From BRH-c25 sp035627615 (GTDB lineage Bacteria; Bacillota; Clostridia; Lutisporales; Lutisporaceae): 64,000 nucleotides of DNA. Each line of letters starts with the position of its first letter. The stretch's first letter is position 1. A model generated the notes under the pieces. It saw only the letters and a program-made list of their open reading frames with translations. It did not search any database and was not told the DNA's origin. The position numbers were made by a program, and so were the translations under genes. The stretch spans positions 124,001 through 188,000 of the forward strand of contig DASPLL010000018.1 in assembly GCA_035627615.1 (NCBI GenBank). Reading direction: 5' to 3'. Of this stretch, positions 33,719 through 42,991 are shown in pieces.

Positions 33719-34513
33719 ATGCTGATAGTCGGAAATTTTGGCAATTTGCGCTTCAAACAGATCAATGATCTCATAGTTAATCGCAAAATGGATGAAATAA
33801 AGAGTTTGCTCAAAGAGCAGGTCCAGTTAGGCGTTCATTATCTGAATACCGGACAACTCGATCTGTCTTCAGGGAACATGGAGAATGTGAAGTGGTTTTT
33901 GCATGCCGCCCAAGAGGAAGCAGAGATCCCCCTGTTTATTAATAATCCTTCGCCGGAAACGCTGGACCAGGTCTTGTCCCTTTGCAATCATGGGCAGCCC
34001 ATTCTTAATTTGGTTTTAGCCGAACGCAAACATCTTCCGGAATTTTTGCCTTTTATCAAAAAGTATAACGCCAAGGTCGTTGGTTTGCTAATGCCGGACG
34101 ATACACCTCCTGAAAGCGCCCGGCAAAGGATCGAAGCCGCCCGGATGATTGTAGGAGCATTACGGGAAGAAGGGGTGGCGGAAAAGGATATTTACCTTGA
34201 CCCATTTATTAAGCCGATTTGTAACAATACCAGGGCAGGTGTTGAAGTCCTTGAGGCGATCCGGTCTATCAAACAGCAATTTACGGAAGTGAATTTTATT
34301 TGCAGCATCTCAAATATCTCTTTTGGGTTGCCAAACAGCAAATTAATCGATCAGACCTTTTTAATTCAATTAATGACTGCGGGTATGAATGCTTTTATCT
34401 TAGATCCGCTGGAGAAGGATCTTCGAACAGCCTTTTTTATTTCGCGGATGCTGTTGGGCCAGGATGCCTTTTGCCGTGAATACCTGACCGCCCATTGGCA
34501 AGGGATGATCTAA
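33719..34513 (+). CDS. Methyltetrahydrofolate methyltransferase-like / pterin-binding TIM barrel
   Basis: A 264-residue protein of the dihydropteroate synthase/AcsE-type fold. Its opening MLIVGNFGNLRFKQINDLIVN parallels MLIIGERIN of AcsE, GVHYLNTGQ replaces the usual GAxxLDxN, and FINNPSPETLDQVL and DPFIKPICNN are the later strands. The key Asn/Asp pterin contacts are partly changed, so the ligand may differ. ATG 33719 follows AAGGGG by six bases. No corrinoid protein gene is adjacent. It sits inside the second sigma-54 operon. Confidence 0.65.
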   Translation: MLIVGNFGNLRFKQINDLIVNRKMDEIKSLLKEQVQLGVHYLNTGQLDLSSGNMENVKWFLHAAQEEAEIPLFINNPSPETLDQVLSLCNHGQPILNLVLAERKHLPEFLPFIKKYNAKVVGLLMPDDTPPESARQRIEAARMIVGALREEGVAEKDIYLDPFIKPICNNTRAGVEVLEAIRSIKQQFTEVNFICSISNISFGLPNSKLIDQTFLIQLMTAGMNAFILDPLEKDLRTAFFISRMLLGQDAFCREYLTAHWQGMI

Positions 34514-34530
34514 AGAGGAGGAATCAAGAA

Positions 34531-35889
34531 ATGAAAGAACTGAGAATATTATCTCCTTGCGGGATACTCGGTTATGGCTTTCCCAAAGAATCATTTTTAA
34601 CCGGGGTCAGCAAAAAACCGGATATCATCGCCGTAGACGCCGGTTCCACCGACGCCGGGCCGCACAAGCTGGGAGCCGGAGTCGGCATTGTCAGTAAGCA
34701 GGCCACCAAGAAAGATCTGGAGCTTATGCTGAAAGCAGGTTTTGAATTAAAGATCCCCGTCGTCATCGGTTCAGCAGGCGGGTCCGGCGCTAAACCCCAT
34801 GTGGAATGGACTATGCAGATTATTAAGGAAATTTGCGAAGAACAACAGTTGCATTTTAAGACCGCGATTATCTGGGCCGATATCGATAAATCCTATATCA
34901 AAACCAAAATGAAGAAAGGCGACGTAGCGCCTTTGGGACCTGCGCCGGAATTAACGGAAGAGGCTCTGGATCTGACCACCGATGTGGTAAGCCAGATGGG
35001 GCATGAACCGATCATCGAAGCGCTGGACAAGGGGGCTCAACTGATTGTGGCGGGGCGTTGCTACGACCCTTCCGTTTTCGCCGCCTATGCCATTCACAAG
35101 GGCTATGACCCGGGACTGGCCTATCATTTAGGTAAAATATTGGAATGCGGTGCCTTATGCGCGGAGCCTGGCACCACCAAAGACTGTATTATGGGATATT
35201 TGCGGGAAGACCATTTCCTGGTCGAACCCATGAATCCTAAAAGAAAATGTTATATCACCACGGTAGCGGCCCATACCTTGTATGAAAAAGAACATCCCTA
35301 TCACCTTTTCGGACCCGGACTGGAGCTTGATTTATCCGGTTGTACGTTCGAACAGCAGGGGGATGGCGTGGTAAAGGCTGCCGGAAGCAAGTTTATCAAG
35401 CCGCGGGAGTATTACCTGAAGATGGAAGGCGCGGCTAAGGTAGCCTACCGCACCTTGGTTATCGCAGGAATCAGGGATCCGATTATGATCCAAAACATTG
35501 AAGCCATCAAGGCGGAAGTGATTGAGCAGGTCGCCGCCTATTTTGAGGAGATCCCCCGTTCCGAGTATCAGATTATCTTCCATTTATATGGCAAAGACGG
35601 AGTCATGGGTCCCCTTGAACCGGTGAAGGAAACAAAAAGCCATGAGCTGGGGATGGTGATGGAGGTGGTTGCTTCCACCCAAGACTTGGCAAATGTGATC
35701 TGCTCCTCGGCCCGGTCGACCATGATGCACTATGGATATAAAGGAAGGAAATCGACGGCGGGTAACCTGGCTTTTCTGTATTCGCCTTCGGACATCGTCT
35801 TTGGGCCGGTCTATAAATTCACCGTCTACCATCTGATGCGGGTAGACCATCCCTGTGAACTTGTTAAATTTGAATATCTGGAGTTATAA
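34531..35889 (+). CDS. AtuA-family protein (DUF1446)
   Basis: A 452-residue member of the acyclic terpene utilisation AtuA family. IIAVDAGSTDAGPHKLGAG near residue 32, IGSAGGSGAKPHVEW near 88 and VAGRCYDPSVFAAYA near 173 are its conserved blocks. Biochemical function is not established; the AtuA name comes from a Pseudomonas terpene cluster. ATG 34531 follows GAGGAGG. A DUF4387 gene follows, a pairing common in catabolic operons with acyl or hydroxy-acid chemistry. Confidence 0.8.
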   Translation: MKELRILSPCGILGYGFPKESFLTGVSKKPDIIAVDAGSTDAGPHKLGAGVGIVSKQATKKDLELMLKAGFELKIPVVIGSAGGSGAKPHVEWTMQIIKEICEEQQLHFKTAIIWADIDKSYIKTKMKKGDVAPLGPAPELTEEALDLTTDVVSQMGHEPIIEALDKGAQLIVAGRCYDPSVFAAYAIHKGYDPGLAYHLGKILECGALCAEPGTTKDCIMGYLREDHFLVEPMNPKRKCYITTVAAHTLYEKEHPYHLFGPGLELDLSGCTFEQQGDGVVKAAGSKFIKPREYYLKMEGAAKVAYRTLVIAGIRDPIMIQNIEAIKAEVIEQVAAYFEEIPRSEYQIIFHLYGKDGVMGPLEPVKETKSHELGMVMEVVASTQDLANVICSSARSTMMHYGYKGRKSTAGNLAFLYSPSDIVFGPVYKFTVYHLMRVDHPCELVKFEYLEL

Positions 35890-35905
35890 GCTGGGAGGAA
35901 GAAAA

Positions 35906-36229
35906 ATGATGGAGAACAATTCTCTTTATGATCTGGCTAAAGTTCTGAGGAGCAAAAATTCGGGGCCTTTTGAATTGACCCTGGACGTGATCTTTGACGA
36001 TCCGGGAAAATATTTTAAGGTAAAAAATTCCGGCGTCATCACAAAAGAATTGGTGTGTAAGCTTTACAACATCAAGCCGGAGGATATTTCTCACCTGGTG
36101 TTCTTTGATCCGGCCTTAGCTTTTAAGATCACGATAAAAAGACCCATTGATTCAGGCAGTATCGGCGAAACGGATGTCTACGGCGCTCAACAGCATGCGC
36201 CTCTCATGGGTATTCAAATCCCCTTTTGA
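35906..36229 (+). CDS. DUF4387 protein
   Basis: A 107-residue protein with LAKVLRSKNSGPFELTLDV at its start and GSIGETDVYGAQQHAPL near its end, both typical of DUF4387. In other genomes it is adjacent or fused to AtuA-type proteins, so it is probably a subunit of that enzyme. ATG 35906 follows GGGAGG by six bases. It is the last gene of the island; a strong terminator follows ten bases later. Confidence 0.8.
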   Translation: MMENNSLYDLAKVLRSKNSGPFELTLDVIFDDPGKYFKVKNSGVITKELVCKLYNIKPEDISHLVFFDPALAFKITIKRPIDSGSIGETDVYGAQQHAPLMGIQIPF

Positions 36230-36239
36230 CGATCGATAA

Positions 36240-36284
36240 AAACAAGCAGCCATGCCAGTTCCCCCGGCATGGCTGCTTGTATTG
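36240..36284 (+). terminator. Strong terminator closing the catabolic island
   Basis: ACAAGCAGCCATGCC and GGCATGGCTGCTTGT form a 15-bp perfect stem. The following TATTGTG is only partly T-rich, but length and position after the last gene make termination likely. Base and codon use change to the flank type just after it. Confidence 0.8.
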
Positions 36285-36339
36285 TGCGCACGGCATGCGC
36301 TCGACCATGCATGATAACCGGTTATAGGAGGTAAAGATA

Positions 36340-38385
36340 ATGAAGAAAGGTATTATTGGAAACTTTAAGATGAAGGGCATTAAAGGAAGAATCGTTATGT
36401 CTGTAGGTCTGCTTTTATTTATCGTATGCTGTCTTTTCGGAGGGATTTCTTACTACATATCCGGCAAATCATTGAATGCAAACATACAGGCTACGCTTCC
36501 ACAGATAGTACAGCAGGCGTCCCAGACCCTGGAGAGCCGTGTGGAAGCACAGTTTCTTACTTTAGAGGCGATTGCGGAATTGGATGTGATTCAAAACCCC
36601 TCTTATATGCTTGAGGAAAAGTTCAAGATCCTCGATGATCAGCTTAATATGGCCGCGTATATAGATATCGGCCTTGCAGATACAGATGGAAAGGCAAACG
36701 TTTCAAACGGTAATAGCGATGTTTCTTTAAAAACAGTGGATGTCAAGGACCGGGATTATTTCAAGAAGGCGATTTCAGGAGAAAGAGCGGTGTCCGACCC
36801 CATGGTGAGCAGAGTAAACAATTCAAGAATAATCATGTATGCCGTACCGATAAAATATCAGAACAAAACAATCGGTATTCTCATGGCAAGCAGGAACGGG
36901 AATGAATTAAGCGATCAGACCAGTGATATCAAGGTCGGAAAGACTGGAAACTGCTTTATGATAAACAAAACAGGCGTTATCATAGCCCATGACAACAATA
37001 ATTATGTACTGGATATGATAAATTTTATAGAAGAAGTGAAAAAGGACCCTTCATTGAAACAAATAGCCGAGGTTCATCAGAAAATGGCTGCGGGCCAGAC
37101 AGGATCAGACTCGTATGTTTTCAATGGTGTAGAAAATCTTGTCAGCTATACTACCGTAACAGGCACAAACTGGTCTATAGGTGTTGCCGCTCTTAAAGAT
37201 GAAATGTTGTCCGGACTGAATTTGATGGTAAGGATTATAATCATCACCACGATACTGCTGCTTATAATCAGCATGGCTGCTGCGTACTACATAGCATCCA
37301 GGATTTCCAGACCGCTTGAGGCAGCAGCAGAGCATATAACTATAGTAGCTTCCGGAGATTTTACCAGGGAAACTGACCCCAGTTTCATGAAGATGAATGA
37401 TGAAATAGGGATATTGACTAGATCCATCGATTCGATGCAGAGTTCTTTAAAGATTCTGATAAAGGGAGTAAGGGACTCTTCCATCAATGTTGCCGAATCA
37501 ATAGCTAATGCTCAGGGAAACATATCGATGCTTAACAGCGAGATAGAAGGGATATCCACAACGACGGAGGAGCTATCGGCAGGTATGGAGGAAACTGCTG
37601 CATCTTCCCAGGAAATGAATGCAACCACATCCGAAATAGAAGGCGCTGTTGAAGGCATAGCAAAAAAGGCTCAGGAAGGTGTGATATCTGCCGAAGAAAT
37701 AAACAAAAGAGCGAATGAACTGAAACAGAACGCTATTAATTCCCAGCAGCAGGCAGACAGGATATATTCGACAACACAGGACAGTCTCAAAACGGCAATC
37801 GAACAATCCAAAACAGTAGAACAGATAGGAACGCTTTCAGATGCCATACTACAAATCACGTCACAGACAAATCTCCTGGCGCTGAATGCAGCTATTGAGG
37901 CGGCGCGAGCCGGTGAAGCAGGGAAGGGATTTGCAGTGGTCGCGGATGAGATAAGGAAGCTGGCTGAAGACTCTAAGAACACTGTAAACAAGATACAGGA
38001 GATTACAAAAACGGTTGTCGAATCGGTAGAGAACCTTTCGTCCAATTCGGAGAAGGTTCTGGATTTTATCGATAAGCAGGTTATAAAGGATTACAAGGAA
38101 ATGGTGCTTACCGGAGAACAGTACAGCAGGGACGCTATATACCTGGATGATTTCGTGACAGAATTAAGCGCAACTACTCAGCAACTTGCAGCTTCGATTC
38201 AGAATATGGCTAAGGCAATATCTGAAGTGACCGCATCCACTAACGAAGGTGCAGGCGGAACTACCGAGATAGCTCAGAATGCAGGGGATATATTGTTAAG
38301 ATCGCAGGAAATTATCAATGAGACGACAAAGGTAAAAGACAGCTCTGCGATGCTCATGGATATGGTCAAAAGATTCAAGGTATAG
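36340..38385 (+). CDS. Methyl-accepting chemotaxis protein
   Basis: A 681-residue chemoreceptor: first membrane helix at about 17-39, an extracytoplasmic double-Cache domain (about 40-290), second helix at about 296-318, a HAMP domain, and a cytoplasmic coiled coil. The hairpin tip reads TNLLALNAAIEAARAGEAGKGFAVVADEIRKLAEDS (about 506-543; quoted for identification in two parts: TNLLALNAAIEAARAGEAG and KGFAVVADEIRKL). ATG 36340 follows ATAGGAGGT. It is the first flank-type gene after the island; a link to taxis toward the island substrate is possible but unsupported. Confidence 0.9.
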   Translation: MKKGIIGNFKMKGIKGRIVMSVGLLLFIVCCLFGGISYYISGKSLNANIQATLPQIVQQASQTLESRVEAQFLTLEAIAELDVIQNPSYMLEEKFKILDDQLNMAAYIDIGLADTDGKANVSNGNSDVSLKTVDVKDRDYFKKAISGERAVSDPMVSRVNNSRIIMYAVPIKYQNKTIGILMASRNGNELSDQTSDIKVGKTGNCFMINKTGVIIAHDNNNYVLDMINFIEEVKKDPSLKQIAEVHQKMAAGQTGSDSYVFNGVENLVSYTTVTGTNWSIGVAALKDEMLSGLNLMVRIIIITTILLLIISMAAAYYIASRISRPLEAAAEHITIVASGDFTRETDPSFMKMNDEIGILTRSIDSMQSSLKILIKGVRDSSINVAESIANAQGNISMLNSEIEGISTTTEELSAGMEETAASSQEMNATTSEIEGAVEGIAKKAQEGVISAEEINKRANELKQNAINSQQQADRIYSTTQDSLKTAIEQSKTVEQIGTLSDAILQITSQTNLLALNAAIEAARAGEAGKGFAVVADEIRKLAEDSKNTVNKIQEITKTVVESVENLSSNSEKVLDFIDKQVIKDYKEMVLTGEQYSRDAIYLDDFVTELSATTQQLAASIQNMAKAISEVTASTNEGAGGTTEIAQNAGDILLRSQEIINETTKVKDSSAMLMDMVKRFKV

Positions 38386-38651
38386 AAATGAGGGGACCAG
38401 ATGTGCCCAGTTGGCCCAATTACAGCATCACTGTCATGTACTGAAAAGTAACGACTTAAAGCTGCGTATATTAGTGCATTTAAGATTTAGTAAAATATAA
38501 ACAAATTCAAACATTATTAACAGATTATTAGTGGGTGGGTGAACCATGCATATATCAACCGCCTTTTGTAGAAAATACATATATTGCAAATCAGGCATGA
38601 ATCGTAGGGAAAGGTTCATAACCGCTCAGCGATGAAAAGGGTGGGGACGGA

Positions 38652-38858
38652 ATGTTCAGAATAATCAGGGATAATATCAGGAGCTTCCTGGATATTACGG
38701 TATTCATAACGATGATAGCAATTGGGATATTCGCAATCCTGGAGGACTACAGGTATTTCTGGAAGGTAGAATTCCACAAGGATGCGGCTGTAACCTTCGG
38801 AATCGGACTGGCGTGCATAATCCTGCCCTTTGTTCTTCTGCTGGTATCACGGCTGTAG
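38652..38858 (+). CDS. Small membrane protein, unknown
   Basis: A 68-residue protein with two hydrophobic helices (ITVFITMIAIGIFAILED and FGIGLACIILPFVLLLVSRL) separated by a charged loop. ATG 38652 follows GGGTGGGGACGG, a usable site. It sits alone between the chemoreceptor and the gerA operon. The 260 bp before it show nothing else I can name. No family recognised. Confidence 0.55.
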   Translation: MFRIIRDNIRSFLDITVFITMIAIGIFAILEDYRYFWKVEFHKDAAVTFGIGLACIILPFVLLLVSRL

Positions 38859-38887
38859 CGGATAAAGGGAACATTCCGGGGAATATA

Positions 38888-38928
38888 GTGCCTCGTAAAG
38901 TATATCACTTCTTGAGCATGCGAGGCAC
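38888..38928 (+). other. Inverted repeat upstream of gerA
   Basis: GTGCCTCG (38888-38895) and CGAGGCAC (38921-38928) are perfect complements 25 bp apart. No T-run follows. Could be a weak terminator or an operator. Confidence 0.35.
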
Positions 38929-39003
38929 CAAATCAAGGATGAGATTACTAATACTATGAAGGATAAGAAAGTTGTTGTATTAATAATCACTAGGAGGCAT
39001 TTT

Positions 39004-40596
39004 ATGGGCTTTTTTTCAAGCAGGAAAGACAGTAGAGGCAAGAAAGAGAATGAAATGGGGAAGCTGCTCAATTCCAGGAGCATAGAGGAAAATACAAAAA
39101 GGCTGAAGGACCGTTTGAAGGACTGTGATGACATTGTATATAAGGAATTCAGGGTGGGAGAAGAGCAAAACTTCAGGTTCCTGTTGGTATATACAGATGG
39201 GATGAGCAGCAGGGACATGCTGAATGAAGCGGTCTTGAATGCTTTGATGGTTCATGCCAGGGAGGTGCCTCCGGGGGCGCCGGAGCCGGGTGAAGAGCTG
39301 TACAAGCTTGTACGGTATGGGGGGCTTCCTGCCTCCGAGCTTGCAGATAATGACAATCTTGAGGATGCGATTCTGGCCATACTCATTGGAGATGCAGTAC
39401 TTTTTATAGATACTACGGAAAAATGCATAATAATAGGTGCCAAGGGCTGGCCTATGCGTGGGGTTTCGGAGCCCAACACCGAGTCTCTGATAAGGGGACC
39501 CAGGGATGGCTTTACAGAGACCTTCAGGGTAAACACTGCTCTGGTAAGAAGAAGGATAAGAGATCACAGGCTGAAGCTGAAGCAGCTCCGGGTCGGCAGG
39601 AGAAGCTTCACGGATGTCGGGATCATGTACATTGAAGATATCGTCACCCCTGAGCTGGTGGAGGAAGTGAAGCGGAGGATCAAGACTATTGAAATTGATG
39701 CAATAATAGAGAGCGGTTATATTGAGCAGCTTATTGAAGATAATTATCTTTCACCTTTTCCACAGATAAATGTGACTGAAAGGCCTGATGAAGTTGCAGC
39801 AGCCTTGTACGAGGGAAGAGTGGCAATACTTGTTGACAACTCACCCTTTGCACTTATTGTGCCTACGACCCTGAACAGCCTCTTTCAGTCTGCTGAGGAT
39901 TACTATGACCGATGGTATGTTGCATCTATTCTCAGATTCATAAGATATGTTGCCAGTATCATCTCATTAGTGCTTCCTGCGCTGTATATAGCGGTGACGT
40001 CCTTTCACCCGGGCATACTGCCGGCGAAGCTGGTCATATCAATAGCGGCTGCACGATCAGGAATTCCATTCCCTGCGATTATTGAAGCTTTTCTGCTGGA
40101 AGTTACCTTTGAGCTTTTGCGGGAAGCCGGCTTGCGGCTCCCTGTACCTATAGGCAGTGCCATCGGTATAGTAGGTGGTATTGTAATTGGCCAGGCGGCT
40201 GTGGAAGCAGGAATAGTAAGCCCTATTATGGTCATTATTGTGGCAGTGACAGCGATATCTTCATTTTCGATCCCAAATTACAGTCTTTCTGTAGGGTTCA
40301 GGATGCTCAGGTTTTTGCTTATGTTCCTTGCAGGGATATTGGGATTGTACGGGATTATGCTCGGTGTGCTCCTGATACTGAGCCACCTGGTTAAATTGAA
40401 GAGCTTCGGGATATCCTACCTGTCACCGTATGATTCCTTTGTGGGGAGCGACTTCAAGGATACAATTGTTAGAGTGCCCCTCTTCTATATGGGCAAGAGG
40501 CCCCTTAATCTGGCAAGAAATACAGTAAGGCTTAAGAATAACAGGCATTTGATTAACCAGATGGAAATGGAGGGTGATAAAGATGATAAAAAATAA
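39004..40596 (+). CDS. Spore germination protein, GerA/SpoVAF family
   Basis: A 530-residue GerA-type germinant receptor subunit. A hydrophilic N domain of about 280 residues (YTDGMSSRDMLNEAVL, RGPRDGFTETFRVNTALVRRRI) is followed by about five membrane helices (RYVASIISLVLPALYIAVTS, FHPGILPAKLVISIAAARSG). ATG 39004 follows AGGAGG by six bases, so the earlier in-frame ATG is not needed. It overlaps the gerB-type gene. These proteins act in the spore inner membrane, probably as an ion-channel oligomer opened by germinants. Confidence 0.9.
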   Translation: MGFFSSRKDSRGKKENEMGKLLNSRSIEENTKRLKDRLKDCDDIVYKEFRVGEEQNFRFLLVYTDGMSSRDMLNEAVLNALMVHAREVPPGAPEPGEELYKLVRYGGLPASELADNDNLEDAILAILIGDAVLFIDTTEKCIIIGAKGWPMRGVSEPNTESLIRGPRDGFTETFRVNTALVRRRIRDHRLKLKQLRVGRRSFTDVGIMYIEDIVTPELVEEVKRRIKTIEIDAIIESGYIEQLIEDNYLSPFPQINVTERPDEVAAALYEGRVAILVDNSPFALIVPTTLNSLFQSAEDYYDRWYVASILRFIRYVASIISLVLPALYIAVTSFHPGILPAKLVISIAAARSGIPFPAIIEAFLLEVTFELLREAGLRLPVPIGSAIGIVGGIVIGQAAVEAGIVSPIMVIIVAVTAISSFSIPNYSLSVGFRMLRFLLMFLAGILGLYGIMLGVLLILSHLVKLKSFGISYLSPYDSFVGSDFKDTIVRVPLFYMGKRPLNLARNTVRLKNNRHLINQMEMEGDKDDKK

Positions 40597-41677
40597 CGAT
40601 ATTGTATCACCTTATCAGCTTGCAATGCTTATTATAATGACTGTAATCTCTGTGGGTGTATTCTCAATAGCCTCAGATGCTGCCGAAGCTGCCGGCACTG
40701 ATGGTTGGCTGACGGTTGCGATTGCAGGGGCACTCAACTTACTGGCTGTATTAATAATAGTAAGGCTGAATTCCAGCTTCCCCGGTAAAACCTTTGCTGA
40801 ATATAGCCAGATAATAATAGGGACAATTCCCGGCAAAGGGCTGATCTGCTTGTTTGCCGTATATCTTTTGTTTGTCATAGCTTATATTACAAGGGCGTTT
40901 ACAGAAGTCGTCAAGATGTTCCTGCTTTTCCGGACGCCTACAGAGGTAATCATGCTGAGCCTTATTCTGGTTTGTACGTATATTGTAAGGGGTGGAGTAG
41001 AGTGTATCGCAAGGGTAAATGAGCTGATATTCCCTGTTTTGTTCATACCTTTTTTTATACTTTTGCTGTTTGGATTCCCTATTATGGATTTCAGTAACTT
41101 GCTGCCGGTCCTGCAGACACCTCCGGATAAAATCCTTACTGCCATCCCGGCACTGACTTTCAGCTTCGGAGGTATAGAGCTTGCGCTTTACTATATCGGT
41201 TTTATGAAAAATCCTAAGAAGGCATACAAGCCGGCTATAGTGGCCGTGCTTTTCATTACGCTATTCTTGATTATGATTACGGCTTTTTGTATAGCCGCCT
41301 TTGGGAAAAATGCCACAACACAATTTTTGTGGCCGCTGGTCACCTATTTCAGGGCAATAAGCCTGCCGGGACTGTTCATAGAACGTCTTGACGGGATAAT
41401 ACTGTCTCTCTGGATGCTGACAGTTTTCACCACCATCGTATCGGCTTATTTTATTGTAGGCTATTCAATATCCAGAGTGGTGGGTACAAAGGAACAAAAG
41501 CAGTATATACTGCCGCTGTCAATTGTCATCTATTATCTGGCCCTGCAGCCGGATAGTCTGGCTGAGCTATATGAATGGGGAAGCGTGATTTTTCCATATG
41601 CTGTTACTGCTTTCCTGTATGTTGCACCGTTTGCATTGCTCCTTATAGCCAAATTGAGAAAGCTGGGGGTGAGATAG
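40583..41677 (+). CDS. Spore germination permease, GerB/YndE family
   Basis: A 364-residue protein with ten hydrophobic helices, opening NDIVSPYQLAMLIIMTVISVG, which is typical of GerB (amino-acid-permease fold). It overlaps the gerA-type gene by 14 bp; GGAGGG lies about eight bases before ATG 40583. GerB subunits are thought to bind the germinant. Together with the A and C subunits it forms a full receptor. Confidence 0.9.
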   Translation: MIKNNDIVSPYQLAMLIIMTVISVGVFSIASDAAEAAGTDGWLTVAIAGALNLLAVLIIVRLNSSFPGKTFAEYSQIIIGTIPGKGLICLFAVYLLFVIAYITRAFTEVVKMFLLFRTPTEVIMLSLILVCTYIVRGGVECIARVNELIFPVLFIPFFILLLFGFPIMDFSNLLPVLQTPPDKILTAIPALTFSFGGIELALYYIGFMKNPKKAYKPAIVAVLFITLFLIMITAFCIAAFGKNATTQFLWPLVTYFRAISLPGLFIERLDGIILSLWMLTVFTTIVSAYFIVGYSISRVVGTKEQKQYILPLSIVIYYLALQPDSLAELYEWGSVIFPYAVTAFLYVAPFALLLIAKLRKLGVR

Positions 41678-42817
41678 ATGAGGGCAAGGAGAGGGTTGAA
41701 AGTAATTGTACTATTGCTGCTGTGTACGCTGATCGCAGGCTGCTGGGATCAAATAGAGATAGAAGACAGGCTTTTCGTACTTGGCATAGGGATAGACAAG
41801 ACAAAGGCAGAAGAGAAGAAGACACCTGAGGACAGATATACACTTTCCTTTGTATCTCCTGTAGTGGACCAGGTAAAGGAAGGGCCGGGGCCGGCTTTTA
41901 AAACTTACAAGACAATCAACAATACGGTGATCATGTCGCTGACTCAGCTTATGGAAAGGTTTTCCCAGAAACAGTTTTATGGACATACAAGAGCTATTTT
42001 CTTCGGCGAGGACTTGATGAAGGATGAGAAGCTTCTGAAAGGTGTAGTAGATGGTGTTTCAAGATACCATGAGCTGCATAACAGTATGTTTGCTTACATA
42101 GTGCCCGGCCGCGCGGAGGATGTGTTCAAGGTGGAGCCGTTGTTTGACAAGCTTTTGATACCATACATAACAGGAATAACAGAGAACAGCGATTACAGCT
42201 CGAGGATCATTGAGCTCAGCCTTGCAGATATGCTGATTATGCTGGCAGACCAGAATGGCAGTCTGGTCATACCAAAGCTCATGCCTGAAAAGGATGAGGT
42301 AAAAATGAACGGTGCGGGAGTGATCAAGGATTACAAGCTCATCGGATATCTTGGCGATCAGGAGGTTGCGGTATACAACTGGCTGACGGACAAAGCCGAG
42401 GGAGGGAATATAGCTGTTGAGCATAAGGACATATCAGTGGCTTTCAGACACTTTACCTTCAGAAGGGATATAAAGCTTTCCAAGGTTGAGGGGGGGAAGC
42501 TGTATCTGAACTACAATATAGAGACAGAGGGCAGCATAGAAGAATATATGCTTGGAAGAAGGGTGCTTGATGATGCTCTTCTGAAGGAAATAGACGAGGA
42601 ATTGGAAAAAAGGATAGCAGGTGAAAGTGAGCGGCTCGTAAGGAAGTTCCAGGAGGAATTCAAGGTGGACCTTATCGGAGTGCGGGAATATCTGAGCAAG
42701 CATCATCCCGGGCTTTTCAAAAACATAGAAAAGGACTATGATAAATATTTTACCGACAGTATAGTTGTTACAGTAACTGCCGACGTCCACATCAGAAGAG
42801 TAGGCCTGATCAAGTAG
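41678..42817 (+). CDS. Spore germination lipoprotein, GerC family
   Basis: A 379-residue lipoprotein. The signal is RRGLKVIVLLLLCTLIAGC with lipobox cysteine at about 22, then WDQIEIEDRLFVLGIGID, the conserved start of mature GerC proteins. It begins directly after the gerB-type stop (TAG ATG). GerC is lipid-anchored by Lgt and needed for receptor function. The operon is therefore complete in A-B-C order. Confidence 0.9.
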   Translation: MRARRGLKVIVLLLLCTLIAGCWDQIEIEDRLFVLGIGIDKTKAEEKKTPEDRYTLSFVSPVVDQVKEGPGPAFKTYKTINNTVIMSLTQLMERFSQKQFYGHTRAIFFGEDLMKDEKLLKGVVDGVSRYHELHNSMFAYIVPGRAEDVFKVEPLFDKLLIPYITGITENSDYSSRIIELSLADMLIMLADQNGSLVIPKLMPEKDEVKMNGAGVIKDYKLIGYLGDQEVAVYNWLTDKAEGGNIAVEHKDISVAFRHFTFRRDIKLSKVEGGKLYLNYNIETEGSIEEYMLGRRVLDDALLKEIDEELEKRIAGESERLVRKFQEEFKVDLIGVREYLSKHHPGLFKNIEKDYDKYFTDSIVVTVTADVHIRRVGLIK

Positions 42818-42879
42818 GGGCGGGCTTCCATGACAACTGCTGAATAAATCCTCCAAAACAGGCAAAAATAAAAGATATG

Positions 42880-42963
42880 AGGCTGCGGGGCTGCGGGGCT
42901 ACGAGGCTACGAGGCTACGGGGCCATGCTGGAATTGCGTAACGCGCAACTCGAAACGCGCAGC
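42880..42963. repeat. Intergenic 7/8-bp word repeat element
   Basis: Five to six tandem 8-bp words of type GGCTGCGG/GGCTACGA (42880-42924) are followed, in opposite sense, by four 7-bp words (GCGTAAC, GCGCAAC, TCGAAAC, GCGCAGC; 42936-42963). One of a family of foldback-like elements in this stretch of genome. Confidence 0.65.
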
Positions 42964-42991
42964 CAAAAGCATATTATTGGAGGTTTATCAT

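Noticed and set aside
33513..33725. 70-codon plus-strand frame at the end of the fusion oxidoreductase
   Set aside because: It overlaps the conserved C-terminal CxxCxxC region of the real gene in another frame.
38434..38619. Minus-strand 61-codon frame between the chemoreceptor and the small membrane gene
   Set aside because: No ribosome site and no recognisable content; composition is that of AT-rich intergenic DNA.
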